DNA from: Neobacillus niacini
GTDB lineage: Bacteria > Bacillota > Bacilli > Bacillales > Cytobacillaceae
Reading direction: 5' to 3'
Assembly (NCBI RefSeq): GCF_000759675.1
Contig: NZ_BAWM01000021.1
Coordinates: 1-64,000 of the forward strand
DNA: 64,000 bases
Shown: piece after piece, positions 54,180 to 62,963 of the stretch
Layout of the letters: each line of letters opens with the position of its first letter
Position numbering within the stretch: the first letter of the stretch is position 1
Notes under the pieces: model-generated
Databases searched by the model: none
What the model saw: the letters and a program-made list of their open reading frames with translations, nothing else
What the model was told of the DNA's origin: nothing
Position numbers and translations under genes: made by a program

Positions 54180-54497
54180 ATGTCAATTAATCATCTAAAC
54201 CAGGTGAAGTCGAGGGAAGAGTATAAAAAGAAGATAAAAGAAGAAGCTGTAGATGGTTCTACCACTCAAAAAGCTTCTAAAGTTCAAAGTGCCAAAAAAG
54301 AGGAATATGCTAATAAGCGGATTCGGATCCGTTTTATTCCAATATGGCTTAGAATTATTCTTTTAGTCATCTTTACTGGGGTTTCTATGGTAGCAGGTGC
54401 TGCGATTGGCTATGGTGTGCTCGGGGATGGAAAAGCGTGGGATGTGTTGAAAGTATCCACCTGGACACATATTATTGATTTAGTTGAAAAAAAATAA
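54180..54497 (+). CDS. EpuA-family (RNA polymerase subunit beta-like annotated) membrane protein
   Basis: A 105-residue protein: a charged N-terminal half (KSREEYKKKIKEEAV ... KKEEYANKRIRIRFIPIWLR) and one membrane helix (LRIILLVIFTGVSMVAGAAIGYGVLG), ending WTHIIDLVEKK. It matches my recollection of the EpuA family, often mislabelled as RNA polymerase beta subunit in databases. ATG 54180 follows AAAGGGG. Function not established. Confidence 0.75.
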   Translation: MSINHLNQVKSREEYKKKIKEEAVDGSTTQKASKVQSAKKEEYANKRIRIRFIPIWLRIILLVIFTGVSMVAGAAIGYGVLGDGKAWDVLKVSTWTHIIDLVEKK

Positions 54498-54500
54498 ACG

Positions 54501-54528
54501 AGGAAGGGCTCACAAGCCCTTCCTTTTT
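54501..54528 (+). terminator. terminator before fabZ
   Basis: AGGAAGGGCT/AGCCCTTCCT stem followed by TTTTTG. Confidence 0.9.
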
Positions 54529-54582
54529 GTATACTCTTAATAGTAAAATGTATATATCTGTTCCTATGAGGAGGTACTAAAT

Positions 54583-55008
54583 ATGTTAGATGTGACACAA
54601 ATTAAAGAAATTATTCCCCATCGTTATCCATTTTTACTTGTAGATAGAATTTTAGAGGTAGAAGAAGGGGTAAAGGCAGTTGGAATCAAGAATGTAACAG
54701 CAAATGAAGAGTTTTTCAATGGTCATTTTCCTGATTATCCCGTGATGCCAGGTGTGCTAATTGTCGAGGCGCTTGCGCAGGTGGGAGCTGTTGCCGTATT
54801 GAAAAAAGAAGAAAATCGCGGAAAATTAGCTTTTTTCGCTGGAATTGATAGCTGCCGATTCAAAAAACAAGTGAAACCGGGTGACCAGCTGCGACTAGAA
54901 GTAGAAATTGTGCGCTTGCGCGGACCAATTGGAAAAGGAAAAGCAGTGGCTACAGTGGACGGAGAAATTGCCTGTGAAGCAGAAATAACATTTGCATTAG
55001 GGAAATAA
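54583..55008 (+). CDS. fabZ: 3-hydroxyacyl-ACP dehydratase FabZ
   Basis: A 141-residue hot-dog-fold enzyme removing water from 3-hydroxyacyl-ACP in type II fatty-acid synthesis. [20 protein letters not shown] carries the catalytic His (near 47) and Glu (near 61). RBS GAGGAGG before the ATG. Confidence 0.97.
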   Translation: MLDVTQIKEIIPHRYPFLLVDRILEVEEGVKAVGIKNVTANEEFFNGHFPDYPVMPGVLIVEALAQVGAVAVLKKEENRGKLAFFAGIDSCRFKKQVKPGDQLRLEVEIVRLRGPIGKGKAVATVDGEIACEAEITFALGK

Positions 55009-55036
55009 TCGGGGAATTCTCCGATTATTTTTTTTT
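55007..55036 (+). terminator. terminator of fabZ
   Basis: AATCGGGGAATTCTCCGATT, a self-complementary stem beginning at the stop codon, followed by nine or more T. Confidence 0.85.
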
Positions 55037-55120
55037 GTAATAGTCCCTTAAAACTTGGGGAAAATAACTTAAGACCAGTAAAGGGGTCAATATTTTTCTT
55101 ATGGAAAGGGGCTTTTACGT

Positions 55121-55501
55121 TTGAAGAAAAAGCTGTTTTTATTGCTAGCAAGTGCGCTTCTATCAGGTTTTATGTTAGCAGGTTGTAACAATAATAATGA
55201 TCAAAATCCGCCGCCACCGGTGGTGAATGATGGAGACAATACACCACTTGATAATGATAACAACTTAGACAACGATAACGATTTAAACAACACAAACACA
55301 CGTTATAACAACAATAATGGGTTAAACAACACGAATACTCGTTATAACAACAATAACGGGTTAAACAACGATCACTTCCCTAGAAGCGAAGACATCAACA
55401 CGCCTACTGACAAAGACCCGGACAAAGACAGAAATACACCACGGGAAGAAATCATCGAAGACGACATTGATAGGAAAGACCGCGACAACATAGACGAATA
55501 A
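55121..55501 (+). CDS. Asn/Asp-rich lipoprotein, unknown
   Basis: A 126-residue product from TTG 55121 with lipobox MLAGCNNN (Cys22). After PPPP the body is Asn/Asp-rich, with a duplicated NTRYNNNNGLNN segment, then an acidic/basic tail (DKDPDKDRNTPREE, EDDIDRKDRD). AAAGGGGC lies upstream. Low complexity suggests a disordered surface tether. No family recognised. Confidence 0.7.
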   Translation: MKKKLFLLLASALLSGFMLAGCNNNNDQNPPPPVVNDGDNTPLDNDNNLDNDNDLNNTNTRYNNNNGLNNTNTRYNNNNGLNNDHFPRSEDINTPTDKDPDKDRNTPREEIIEDDIDRKDRDNIDE

Positions 55502-55510
55502 AAGTAAGTA

Positions 55511-55540
55511 GGGCAGGCTTTCGCAGCCTGCCCATTCATT
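55511..55540. terminator. terminator between the lipoprotein gene and ywpF
   Basis: GGGCAGGCT/AGCCTGCCC perfect stem, loop TTCGC; poor T tract on either side. Confidence 0.65.
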
Positions 55541-55970
55541 ATTCGTGTTTTATCTTTAATTTCGGTTTACTTTTCATTTTATCCTTAAATTCCTCAAGTA
55601 AAGCTTGACCGCCTAGACCTTTTTCAAGCAGGCTGTCGAGCAAAAGCTCAGAGTAATCACTTCTGTTACGGCGTAACTGCCCTTCAAACAAGACGCTTAT
55701 GTGGTTCTCGAATTTGTTCAGTGAAGCAATTTTGGTTTGGAAATAGGCAGGAGCATTTTCGCGCTTGGTGATAACCGCTTGTACAATTACCTCGCGGCTT
55801 TGCTCGTGGATTTTTTGGAAGTAGTCATAAAGGGATAAATCTGTATAGGCTTCAAGCAGCCAGCTAGCTCGTTCGTTTTCTTTATTGATAATTAATCCAT
55901 CTTCTAATGGGATTTCAACGGTATTTCCATCCTCAACAACTTCCAAAGCGACTAACTTAAAGGTTTTCAT
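55539..55970 (-). CDS. ywpF: YwpF-like protein
   Basis: A 143-residue soluble protein (MKTFKLVALEVVEDGN, DGLIINKENERASWLLEAY) ending in a Lys-rich tail (KDKMKSKPKLKIKHE). Sequence and location next to ssbB match B. subtilis ywpF. ATG at 55970 follows GGAGG. Function unknown. Confidence 0.75.
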   Translation of the reverse strand: MKTFKLVALEVVEDGNTVEIPLEDGLIINKENERASWLLEAYTDLSLYDYFQKIHEQSREVIVQAVITKRENAPAYFQTKIASLNKFENHISVLFEGQLRRNRSDYSELLLDSLLEKGLGGQALLEEFKDKMKSKPKLKIKHE

Positions 55971-56231
55971 CTGCAATACCTCCGGTTATCGATTCTCGAT
56001 CACATTTTCTAAATTATAACATAATAGTGCTGGAAACAAATGTCGAAAAATATTTGTCGTATTTTGCAATTAAGTCTTTTGACGAAAAATTGCCCTTCCA
56101 AACTAGTTTTTTGCCCAAGGTGAAAAATTGAATTTGGAACAAATAACACTTCGAAAATCTGAATTTCACCGTTTTACAGCAAGGGTGCAGAGGGTCTATG
56201 ATTAAGCCATCAAAAGGAGAGGAGAAAACAT

Positions 56232-56618
56232 ATGATCAATCAAGTCACGCTTGTTGGAAGACTTACGCGGGATCCGGAATTGAGAAAAACAACTGATGGG
56301 CTGCCTGTTACTTCTGTGACATTGGCTGTTAGCCGCCAATTTCGAAACCAGCATGGGGAAATTGAAGCAGACTTTGTACAGTGCACAATTTGGAAAAAAG
56401 CTGCAGAAAATACTGTCCAATACTGCCGGAAGGGATCCGTTGTAGGAGTAACAGGAAGGCTGCAAACACGGCATTATGATAACAAAGAGGGGAAGCGAGT
56501 TTATGTAACAGAGGTAGTGGCCGAGTCAATTCGCTTCTTAGGTGCAAAACCGAGTTATACCCCAGCTGAACCACCACCAGCCGTAACGGTTATAAAGGAG
56601 GAGTTGCCTTTTGCCTGA
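56232..56618 (+). CDS. ssbB: single-stranded DNA-binding protein SsbB
   Basis: A 128-residue OB-fold protein ([57 protein letters not shown]). Short like B. subtilis SsbB (ywpH), which acts in transformation, and without the long Gly/Gln linker of SsbA. It ends KEELPFA, similar to the acidic LPF tip that binds partners. Strong RBS AAAAGGAGAGGAG. Overlaps the next gene. Confidence 0.92.
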   Translation: MINQVTLVGRLTRDPELRKTTDGLPVTSVTLAVSRQFRNQHGEIEADFVQCTIWKKAAENTVQYCRKGSVVGVTGRLQTRHYDNKEGKRVYVTEVVAESIRFLGAKPSYTPAEPPPAVTVIKEELPFA

Positions 56619-56880
56619 TCACGATGATGTTGCTAACAGCTTAGAACAGCTGCTTGAAAGTTTGATAAAAATGGTGGGTAGGGCCAATAAAAATAACGAC
56701 TACCTGCAAAAGAGAATGATTGAGATGAACCAAAACATGGACAGTCTCCAGAAAAGAATCAGCCAGCTAGAATGGATTATGAAAGGGCAGTTAAAGGACG
56801 GCCCCTTCAGAAACTACCCCACACATCCGCATACACACACTACATCCGAAATTCACGACAATATCTCAGTTCATTTTTGA
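56611..56880 (+). CDS. small coiled-coil protein overlapping ssbB
   Basis: An 89-residue product from TTG 56611, overlapping ssbB by 8 nt, with AAAGGAGG 8 nt before the start. Residues about 8-60 are a heptad-like helix ([34 protein letters not shown]); the C-terminus is His/Thr-rich. The overlap and strong RBS inside ssbB support a real, cotranslated gene. No family recognised. Confidence 0.65.
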   Translation: MPDHDDVANSLEQLLESLIKMVGRANKNNDYLQKRMIEMNQNMDSLQKRISQLEWIMKGQLKDGPFRNYPTHPHTHTTSEIHDNISVHF

Positions 56881-57043
56881 AAAAATTAAATTAGAACTCA
56901 TATCTAAAAAATAAGTTATTGGAAGGTAACGATGATTTTAGTAAACCTAGAATCAAATTTTGGTTCCTTTTTAAAATTTCCCCCCGAAAGTAGAGGTTCC
57001 GTAGTTAAAAGAAAAACCAACAGCCTCCAAAATCATCCCCATT

Positions 57044-57073
57044 TTCCGGCCGGGCAGCGCCGGAATTTTTTTG
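57044..57073 (+). terminator. terminator downstream of ssbB unit
   Basis: TTCCGGC/GCCGGAA stem followed by TTTTTTT. Confidence 0.8.
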
Positions 57074-57143
57074 CCTTTAGAAATGAATAAATTTTGTACA
57101 GTGGGACAAACTAGTACAAAACCCCCTGTGTTTTATTTTTCAA

Positions 57144-57177
57144 GGCCGCTGATAATAGATCAGCGGCCTACTTTTTT
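57144..57177 (+). terminator. second terminator
   Basis: Perfect GGCCGCTGAT/ATCAGCGGCC stem, loop AATAG, then TACTTTTTT. Confidence 0.85.
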
Positions 57178-57381
57178 AGATATTTTTATGTTTTTTAACT
57201 TAACGGTAAAAGAAATGCCATAGTTCGAATGTGTGTGATACGCATGGTGGTTTGCGTGAAAAAAATGCATATTTTACATTTAATAGTTTGATAACAATAT
57301 AGGAAAAAAGGAGTATTAAAATTATTGTCGAATAATAAAAAATGATGTAAATATTTGTCTAACTGGAGGTCATTAAAACCG

Positions 57382-57777
57382 ATGCCAAACTTACTCATTT
57401 TTATAGGGGAACGACCGAGTCACTTGGAAATGCATATCAAAGGGAAACCAGAATTCTACGATGCCATGTTACTCTCAAAAAAGTCTAATCACCTATCTTC
57501 AAACCTGACCTACCATTCTATCCCTCTTCACCAAACACGAGTTACCATTCATATCCGTGAGAATAACTCCCAATTTAACTGTCATCACCAGTCATTGCAG
57601 CTGATCGAAGGAGAAAAGCCACTTTCCGAAGAAGATGCTTACGATATATTCACTAACTTCGCCATTATGGACGACAACAAAGTCGCGTTCTTAATGCTTT
57701 CAGGCAGAAAAAGAATCAGATTAGGAGAAAAAGTAGACCCAAGGGTTTTGGTTGCTAGTAAGAAGCTGGAGGCCTAA
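57382..57777 (+). CDS. hypothetical protein, 131 residues
   Basis: A soluble product (MPNLLIFIGERPSHLEMHIK ... LQLIEGEKPLSEEDAYDIFT ... VAFLMLSGRKRIRLGEKVDP). TGGAGGT lies 11 nt before ATG 57382. No signal, membrane helix or recognised domain. It is alone between two spacers. Confidence 0.6.
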   Translation: MPNLLIFIGERPSHLEMHIKGKPEFYDAMLLSKKSNHLSSNLTYHSIPLHQTRVTIHIRENNSQFNCHHQSLQLIEGEKPLSEEDAYDIFTNFAIMDDNKVAFLMLSGRKRIRLGEKVDPRVLVASKKLEA

Positions 57778-57888
57778 ACAAAAATCAATTTCTTCGAGCT
57801 CCTAAAGTTCGAAGAAGTCAGGTATAATTTGAATCATGTATTATACCGAAAAATAACCTAATAAAATTTAATAAATGGGGTTGTTGCG

Positions 57889-58122
57889 TTGAATATACTA
57901 AATCTTGCTGCAGTCGGGTTGCCTTTGGTTATTTTCGTTATCGTGTTAATTGGATTTTTCAAGATGTTCGTATTAAAAAAGAATATTACGGCGAATTACA
58001 CACCATTTGATGAGATTACAGGGCAGTCACCGATCGTATTCCACCAGGAGCATGAAGTAATCGCCGAAGACGAGGATCAAGGTGATGGGAAAAAACATCC
58101 CATTCCTGGAATAAAAGATTAA
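57889..58122 (+). CDS. DUF3951-like small membrane protein
   Basis: A 77-residue product from TTG 57889: one N-terminal helix (LAAVGLPLVIFVIVLIGFFKMF), then NYTPFDEITGQSPIVFHQEHEV and an acidic tail. The TPFDEITGQ ... FH-E-E pattern resembles DUF3951. RBS GGGG is modest. Function unknown. Confidence 0.6.
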   Translation: MNILNLAAVGLPLVIFVIVLIGFFKMFVLKKNITANYTPFDEITGQSPIVFHQEHEVIAEDEDQGDGKKHPIPGIKD

Positions 58123-58164
58123 CCGCATCACCTAATATTATAAAAGAATGACAAATTTAATCGA

Positions 58165-58197
58165 AAGGACTTCGGAGTTTTTCCGGAGTCCTTTTCT
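58165..58197 (+). terminator. terminator of the DUF3951-like gene
   Basis: GGACTTCGGA pairs with TCCGGAGTCC (one mismatch), followed by TTTTC. Confidence 0.85.
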
Positions 58198-58352
58198 TGT
58201 TTCTACCTAAGTGCTCAGAATAGTTAACCAGAAACCAAAATGCACCATCCACTTCACAATTTAGACAATAAAAACCCAATTTCCCCCTCTATGCGCGTGT
58301 AAAAAACCTCATATACATACCACCCATTAGCGTAAATATTACATTTAAAAAC

Positions 58353-58411
58353 ACACTGTCCACCCCACGCGGACAAAAAGGGCGAAATGTCCACGAGTGG
58401 TGACAGGCACC
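58353..58411. repeat. dispersed palindromic element, partial copy
   Basis: CACTGTCCAC, then GCGGACA, then TGTCCACGAGTGGTGACAGGCACC in part; core GGTGACAGGCACC at 58399-58411. Confidence 0.8.
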
Positions 58412-58552
58412 GAGAGGTTTACCTATATTTCTCATCTGTTTGAGTTGTTTTCCACTGTTATATGACAATTTGTGATAGAGTTTTAATGTTTTTGTAATAT
58501 AACTGGTACATTGTCATGGTATAAATAGATTAATAGAGAAGGGGGAAAGCGT

Positions 58553-59614
58553 ATGCAACTTTTAAGGCGTATGATTTTCATGTTTCTAACATGCGTATTA
58601 TTGGTGTCAGGTACCGTTGTGGCACATGCACAATCAAGTAAGGAAACTTTACATAACGTTGAGCAAGAGCTTGAACAAAAGGCGAATGAAAAGAACTCTA
58701 TTAATAATGAAATCCAAAATATAAAAAAAGAGATGGAATCATTACAAACTTATATTACACAAAATAGAGAAGCTTTGGCAGAAACTCAAAAGAGAATTGC
58801 TGCAACCCATCAATTAATTGAAAAGAAAAAAGAGGAAATCGTTGTCCTTCAGGATAAAATTCATAACCGTAAAGGTGTTATGAAAAATCGATTAGTGGCG
58901 TTACAAGAGGATGATAAACTAAATGTCGTGATTAATGTAATGTTAGAATCTGAAAGTGTAGCAGATTTAATTCAACGCGCAAGTGCGGTAACGACTCTGT
59001 TAAACGCTGATAGAGATATTATGATTGACCAAGAAAACGACCTTAAGCAAATTGAAGAAGATAAGAAGGAAATTGCCAAGCAAGAAGAACAGCTAGCCGT
59101 AGAACAAGAAAACCTTGCGAAACATCAGGCTGAACTTGATATGAATTTACAAAAGAGACAAGAATCATTAACGGTAATGCAACAAAAGTATAGTCAAGTT
59201 GACCAAGAAATGGCAGGAATTCAAGCGCAGTTGCAAGAGGCACAAGCGAGAGTTCGTCAAGAACAAGATGCAGCGAGAGCAATGGCAGCTGCTAACAGTC
59301 CTGCACCGCCTTCAACTCCAGCACCGACGGGTAAAGAAATGTATGTCACTTCGACTGCTTACAGCTGGCAATCCTCAGGAAGTGTAACAGCAACGGGCAT
59401 CAATATAAAAGAAAATCCAAATATAAAATTAATTGCAGTTGATCCATCTGTTATCCCATTAGGTTCAAGGGTATGGGTAGAAGGTTATGGTGTGGCGATT
59501 GCTGGAGATACCGGCGGCGCCATCAAAGGCCATAAAATTGATGTGGTAATGCCAGACAATGCACATGCAATTGCATGGGGCAGAAAAACCGTGAAAATCG
59601 TCGTTTTACAATAG
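58553..59614 (+). CDS. secreted coiled-coil protein with C-terminal 3D domain
   Basis: A 353-residue exported protein. Signal peptide (residues 1-26, ending AHAQ); a long coiled coil (about 28-245) like the N-terminus of CwlO/PcsB-type wall hydrolases; a Pro/Ala linker (SPAPPSTPAPTG); and a 3D domain (about 265-353) with TSTAYSWQSSGSVTATGINI, VAIAGDTGGAIKGHKIDV and its three Asp residues. 3D domains are found in lytic transglycosylase-like wall proteins such as YocH. Likely a peptidoglycan remodelling enzyme. Confidence 0.88.
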   Translation: MQLLRRMIFMFLTCVLLVSGTVVAHAQSSKETLHNVEQELEQKANEKNSINNEIQNIKKEMESLQTYITQNREALAETQKRIAATHQLIEKKKEEIVVLQDKIHNRKGVMKNRLVALQEDDKLNVVINVMLESESVADLIQRASAVTTLLNADRDIMIDQENDLKQIEEDKKEIAKQEEQLAVEQENLAKHQAELDMNLQKRQESLTVMQQKYSQVDQEMAGIQAQLQEAQARVRQEQDAARAMAAANSPAPPSTPAPTGKEMYVTSTAYSWQSSGSVTATGINIKENPNIKLIAVDPSVIPLGSRVWVEGYGVAIAGDTGGAIKGHKIDVVMPDNAHAIAWGRKTVKIVVLQ

Positions 59615-59619
59615 TAAAT

Positions 59620-59667
59620 GAAAAAAGAGATCCGACATCCTTAAAAGATGTTTGATCTCTTTTTTCA
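59620..59667 (+). terminator. terminator of the 3D-domain gene
   Basis: GAAAAAAGAGATC pairs with GATCTCTTTTTTC; an inner ACATC/GATGT stem is also visible. Confidence 0.85.
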
Positions 59668-59680
59668 TTTCATCGTGGGC

Positions 59681-59693
59681 GGTGCCTGTCACC
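59681..59693 (-). repeat. dispersed GGTGACAGGCACC core
   Basis: GGTGCCTGTCACC, the reverse orientation of the core, between convergent genes. Confidence 0.7.
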
Positions 59694-59731
59694 AAATATA
59701 CATTACTGTATAATTAACCAAATAATACCAA

Positions 59732-62647
59732 TTACCCCAAATACACCAGATCTTTGAGTTCGTCTGTGGAGAGTTCGGTGATCCAGTTTTCGCTTTGGAT
59801 GATTTGGTCGTTTAGGTGCTGCTTTTTCTCTAGCATGGCGTCGATTTTTTCTTCTAGTGTGCCGGTACAGATGAGTTTATGCACGTGAACGAATCGGGAT
59901 TGACCTATCCGATATGCTCTGTCAGTGGCTTGATTTTCGACTGCTGGATTCCACCAGCGATCGTAATGGATAACATGATTGGCAGCCGTCAGGTTCAATC
60001 CGGTTCCTCCTGCTTTCAAGGAAAGCAAGAACACTGGGAACTCCTGGTTTTGGAAACGCTCAATCATGTTATCACGCTGTGTCTTCGGTACACTTCCGTT
60101 TAGGAACGGCACCTCAACGCCAAACTTATTCTTTATTGTCGAGCGAATCATTTCGCCCATTTCAATATATTGAGTAAAGATCAGACAGCTTTCGCCTGAC
60201 TCTAAAACTGCTTCTACAAGATCAACTAACTTTTCTAGTTTATTCGAGCGATCTAGGAGCAGCCGGTCAGCTGATTTTTCCTTAAGATAGAGAGCAGGGT
60301 GATTACAAAGCTGCTTCAGCCTGCTGAGCATTTGTAGGATTAACCCCTTGCGCTCAAAGCCCGAAAGCTTTTCAATTTCTGCAAAGGTATCGCGGACAAG
60401 CTGCTCATACAACGAAGCCTGCTCCGTTGTAAGCGGACAGTACTCTTTTTGTTCCTGCTTGTCAGGAAGGTTAAGGGCAACCTCGTCGTCCTTTTTCGTC
60501 CTTCTCAAAAGGAACGGACGGATTAGCGACTGAAGTTCATTAACTTTTTCCCTTTTCTCATCCTTTTCAATCGGAATGACGAATTTTTTCTGAAATTGCC
60601 CTAAGCTGCCAAGATAGCCATGGTTGGTAAAATCAAAGATCGACCATAACTCTGATAAGCGGTTTTCCATCGGAGTACCGGTCAAAGCGATGTGATGGCT
60701 TCCACGAAGCCTTCTCACCGCCCTTGACTGCTTAGTTCCTGCGTTTTTAATATTCTGTGCTTCATCAATCGAAATCGAACTCCAGAGTATCGACTCAAAC
60801 TCCTCCGAATCCATATGGCTCAGTCCGTAAGAAGTTAGGACAACATCTACATCCTTGATCTTTTCCGTAAAATCCTCTTCCTTCAGTCGGTTCGAACCAT
60901 AATGCAAATACACATTAATCTCAGGAGCAAAACGCTCAAGCTCTTTCTGCCAGTTACCAAGTACAGATGTCGGGCATATAATCAATGCAGCCTTAACAGG
61001 CGTCTTTTCAGTGGAGGAGCTCTTTACTTTGGAACCTTTTTCAGGATCTCCGTCCTTGGTACCTGTCACCGTTTCAGGAAGTGCTCCAATTTCATCTTTA
61101 ACCTTCAATAGATACGCGATTAATTGAACTGTTTTTCCAAGCCCCATGTCATCAGCAAGGACTGCACCAAATCCGTATTGACGCAGGAACCAGAGCCAGC
61201 TCATTCCTAGCTGCTGGTACGGGCGGAGTTCGCCCTGAAGCCCTGCAGGAACTTCTTCCATTGGTATCTCATGTGCTTCAGAAAGCTGCTTAATCATTTT
61301 CTTCCATTGGCTGTTCAATTCAATTTGAATACGCGCGAAGGCTTTCGGGTTTTCTAGTTCATCTTCAGTAGGAGGAGTCTCAACAAGCTCCTGCTCGAGT
61401 AAATCCCTTACATGCAAGCCTTCCTTTTCGGCACGCTTCATCAAATCCTGAATTTGTCGAATAAATCCTGGGTCCAGCTTAACCCAACGTCCGCGAATAA
61501 ACACAAGTCGACGTTTTTCTTCGACAAGCTGGCCGAATTCTTCCTCGGACAGGTCGACACCGTTCATGGAAAAACGCCAGTTGAAATCAAGCATAGCCTG
61601 CAGCCCGACAAATGACGGGCGGTGGCTGGATGAACCTTTTAGTGACGCCTTCACCTTTAAATTGGCATTCTTCATTGCCTGCCACCAGGCAGGTAGTAGT
61701 ATCTCCACGTCCAAAGCCACAAGGGTTTCACTGGCCTCTGTCAAAAACATCCATGCTTCTTCCTCTGTGAGGCCAGATTTCAATGTTACTCCGTCCTCAC
61801 ATAGCCATGGTATTAACCTTGCCCAGCGACCTTGCTCACGGTCAACTCTCTCCAAAAAGGGTTTCCATCGTGCAGGGAGCTTTGCATCCAATCCATAAAC
61901 ATCATCGACATTCTTCTTACCACGCAAAAAGACATCGAGATTCCAAGGACCTTCTCCATCTAGGGGTTCCTCTAACCTCAGACCAATGGTGAAGGGAGTG
62001 TCGCTTTCCTTGATTCCGACCCATTCAAGCCAGGTTTCCTCGTCAAAATACCGTGCCAGTTCAGCACCAGAAATACCTTGTTTTCTGAGTAAAGCAAGCT
62101 TTGGTCCAAACAACTCTTTCATGGAAGCATTTCGCGTTAAATAGGCGTCCAGGGCATGGTCGTATAAATCTGAGATAAATTCCTGTACGGTTTCAGAAGC
62201 TTCATCTCGTGGATTGACTTCCTGATCCCAAAAAGAAGGGTCGAACTCATCTACAACCCGGACAGGAAGCTGCCAGCGGAAGTCGCCGTTTTCCCAAACG
62301 GAAAAGTCAGGAAGCCAGTCCTTCTCGAGAATTCCTTCATGGAGAGAGTGAGCCGCAGCTAAACAAATCTCTGATTGATCACTCCAGTCCCAGTCAATAA
62401 ACCGGTTGAACGACTCCTTTGCAAAAAGAGAGACAAGGTGCCAGCCTGTAACCACAACACCCTCGATGCCATCCACAGACTCCGTTTCTAGAAGCGTGCC
62501 AAAAAAGCTCTCATCATGACGGCTGAACAGCACATTCTTCCACTCAGAAGGAGGCAAACCATACCCGTGCTCATCCTCAGCAGCCAGAAGATAACGGCCA
62601 TCAGCCAATTTAATTGTCAGAAGCTTAACAAATCTAGTTTTCAGCAT
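59732..62647 (-). CDS. ywqA: SNF2-family helicase YwqA
   Basis: A 971-residue Swi2/Snf2 ATPase. An N-terminal bacterial SNF2 regulatory region (about 1-480) is followed by the RecA-like lobes: motif I DDMGLGKTVQ, motif II as DEAQ (SSISIDEAQNIKNA), LTGTPMENRLSELWSI, LLSLKAGGTGLNL and DRAYRIGQ. The minus-strand ATG at 62647 has AAAAGGAG upstream; an in-frame extension passes through repeats and is rejected. A linker between motifs I and Ia (residues about 530-550) is Lys/Ser-rich and contains a near-match to the dispersed repeat. B. subtilis places it beside ywqB, as here. Confidence 0.93.
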   Translation of the reverse strand: MLKTRFVKLLTIKLADGRYLLAAEDEHGYGLPPSEWKNVLFSRHDESFFGTLLETESVDGIEGVVVTGWHLVSLFAKESFNRFIDWDWSDQSEICLAAAHSLHEGILEKDWLPDFSVWENGDFRWQLPVRVVDEFDPSFWDQEVNPRDEASETVQEFISDLYDHALDAYLTRNASMKELFGPKLALLRKQGISGAELARYFDEETWLEWVGIKESDTPFTIGLRLEEPLDGEGPWNLDVFLRGKKNVDDVYGLDAKLPARWKPFLERVDREQGRWARLIPWLCEDGVTLKSGLTEEEAWMFLTEASETLVALDVEILLPAWWQAMKNANLKVKASLKGSSSHRPSFVGLQAMLDFNWRFSMNGVDLSEEEFGQLVEEKRRLVFIRGRWVKLDPGFIRQIQDLMKRAEKEGLHVRDLLEQELVETPPTEDELENPKAFARIQIELNSQWKKMIKQLSEAHEIPMEEVPAGLQGELRPYQQLGMSWLWFLRQYGFGAVLADDMGLGKTVQLIAYLLKVKDEIGALPETVTGTKDGDPEKGSKVKSSSTEKTPVKAALIICPTSVLGNWQKELERFAPEINVYLHYGSNRLKEEDFTEKIKDVDVVLTSYGLSHMDSEEFESILWSSISIDEAQNIKNAGTKQSRAVRRLRGSHHIALTGTPMENRLSELWSIFDFTNHGYLGSLGQFQKKFVIPIEKDEKREKVNELQSLIRPFLLRRTKKDDEVALNLPDKQEQKEYCPLTTEQASLYEQLVRDTFAEIEKLSGFERKGLILQMLSRLKQLCNHPALYLKEKSADRLLLDRSNKLEKLVDLVEAVLESGESCLIFTQYIEMGEMIRSTIKNKFGVEVPFLNGSVPKTQRDNMIERFQNQEFPVFLLSLKAGGTGLNLTAANHVIHYDRWWNPAVENQATDRAYRIGQSRFVHVHKLICTGTLEEKIDAMLEKKQHLNDQIIQSENWITELSTDELKDLVYLG

Positions 62648-62728
62648 CGTAAGGTTACTCCTTTTACTAGGGTGGGGTGATGTGCAGTGGACAAAATAAG
62701 GATTTTTATTTCCATATATTGTCTGAAC

Positions 62729-62839
62729 GTCCAAAACCCCTAAAAAAATATCCAAAAGTCCTCTAAAAAAGTCCAAAACATTAGATAAAAAGTCCAAAAC
62801 ATTAGAAAAAAAGTCCAAAACATATTTTAAGTCCGAACT
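62729..62839. repeat. 21-bp phased GTCCAAAAC array, five to six copies
   Basis: GTCCAAAAC-type motifs begin at 62729, 62750 (ATCCAAAAG), 62771, 62792 and 62813, an exact 21-bp period; GTCCGAACT follows at 62831. It lies just upstream of ywqA. Same motif and same period as 11341-11475. Confidence 0.88.
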
Positions 62840-62874
62840 ACCTAAAAAATGTGGAATATTTGGACGAATACTGT

Positions 62875-62954
62875 CCGCCTGAGGTAGACAATGTCCACGG
62901 GCGGTGCCTGTCACCACAGAAAGACAGTGTCCACGGGCGGTGACAGGCACCGCC
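62875..62954. repeat. dispersed palindromic element, long copy
   Basis: GGTGCCTGTCACC (62903-62915) and GGTGACAGGCACC (62939-62951) are inverted, each flanked by TGTCCACGGGC. The last core also forms GGCGGTG/CACCGCC and may act as a terminator for ywqB. Confidence 0.85.
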
Positions 62955-62963
62955 TATTCCACA

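Larger units (their letters stand above)
56881..57381. other. gene-free region with two terminators
   Basis: No gene recognised on either strand. Two strong terminators (57044 and 57144) lie in the middle; the remainder is AT-rich. Confidence 0.55.
58123..58552. other. gene-free region with terminator and repeat
   Basis: Holds the terminator at 58165 and a dispersed repeat copy at 58353. No gene recognised. Confidence 0.5.

Noticed and set aside
55990..56230. ComK boxes upstream of ssbB
   Set aside because: Several AAAA/TTTT pairs exist, but none has the required AAAA-N5-TTTT form and spacing; the region is simply AT-rich.
62648..62950. Extended N-terminus of ywqA
   Set aside because: The extra residues are translated from dispersed repeats and the 21-bp array; a supported ATG with an RBS exists at 62647.
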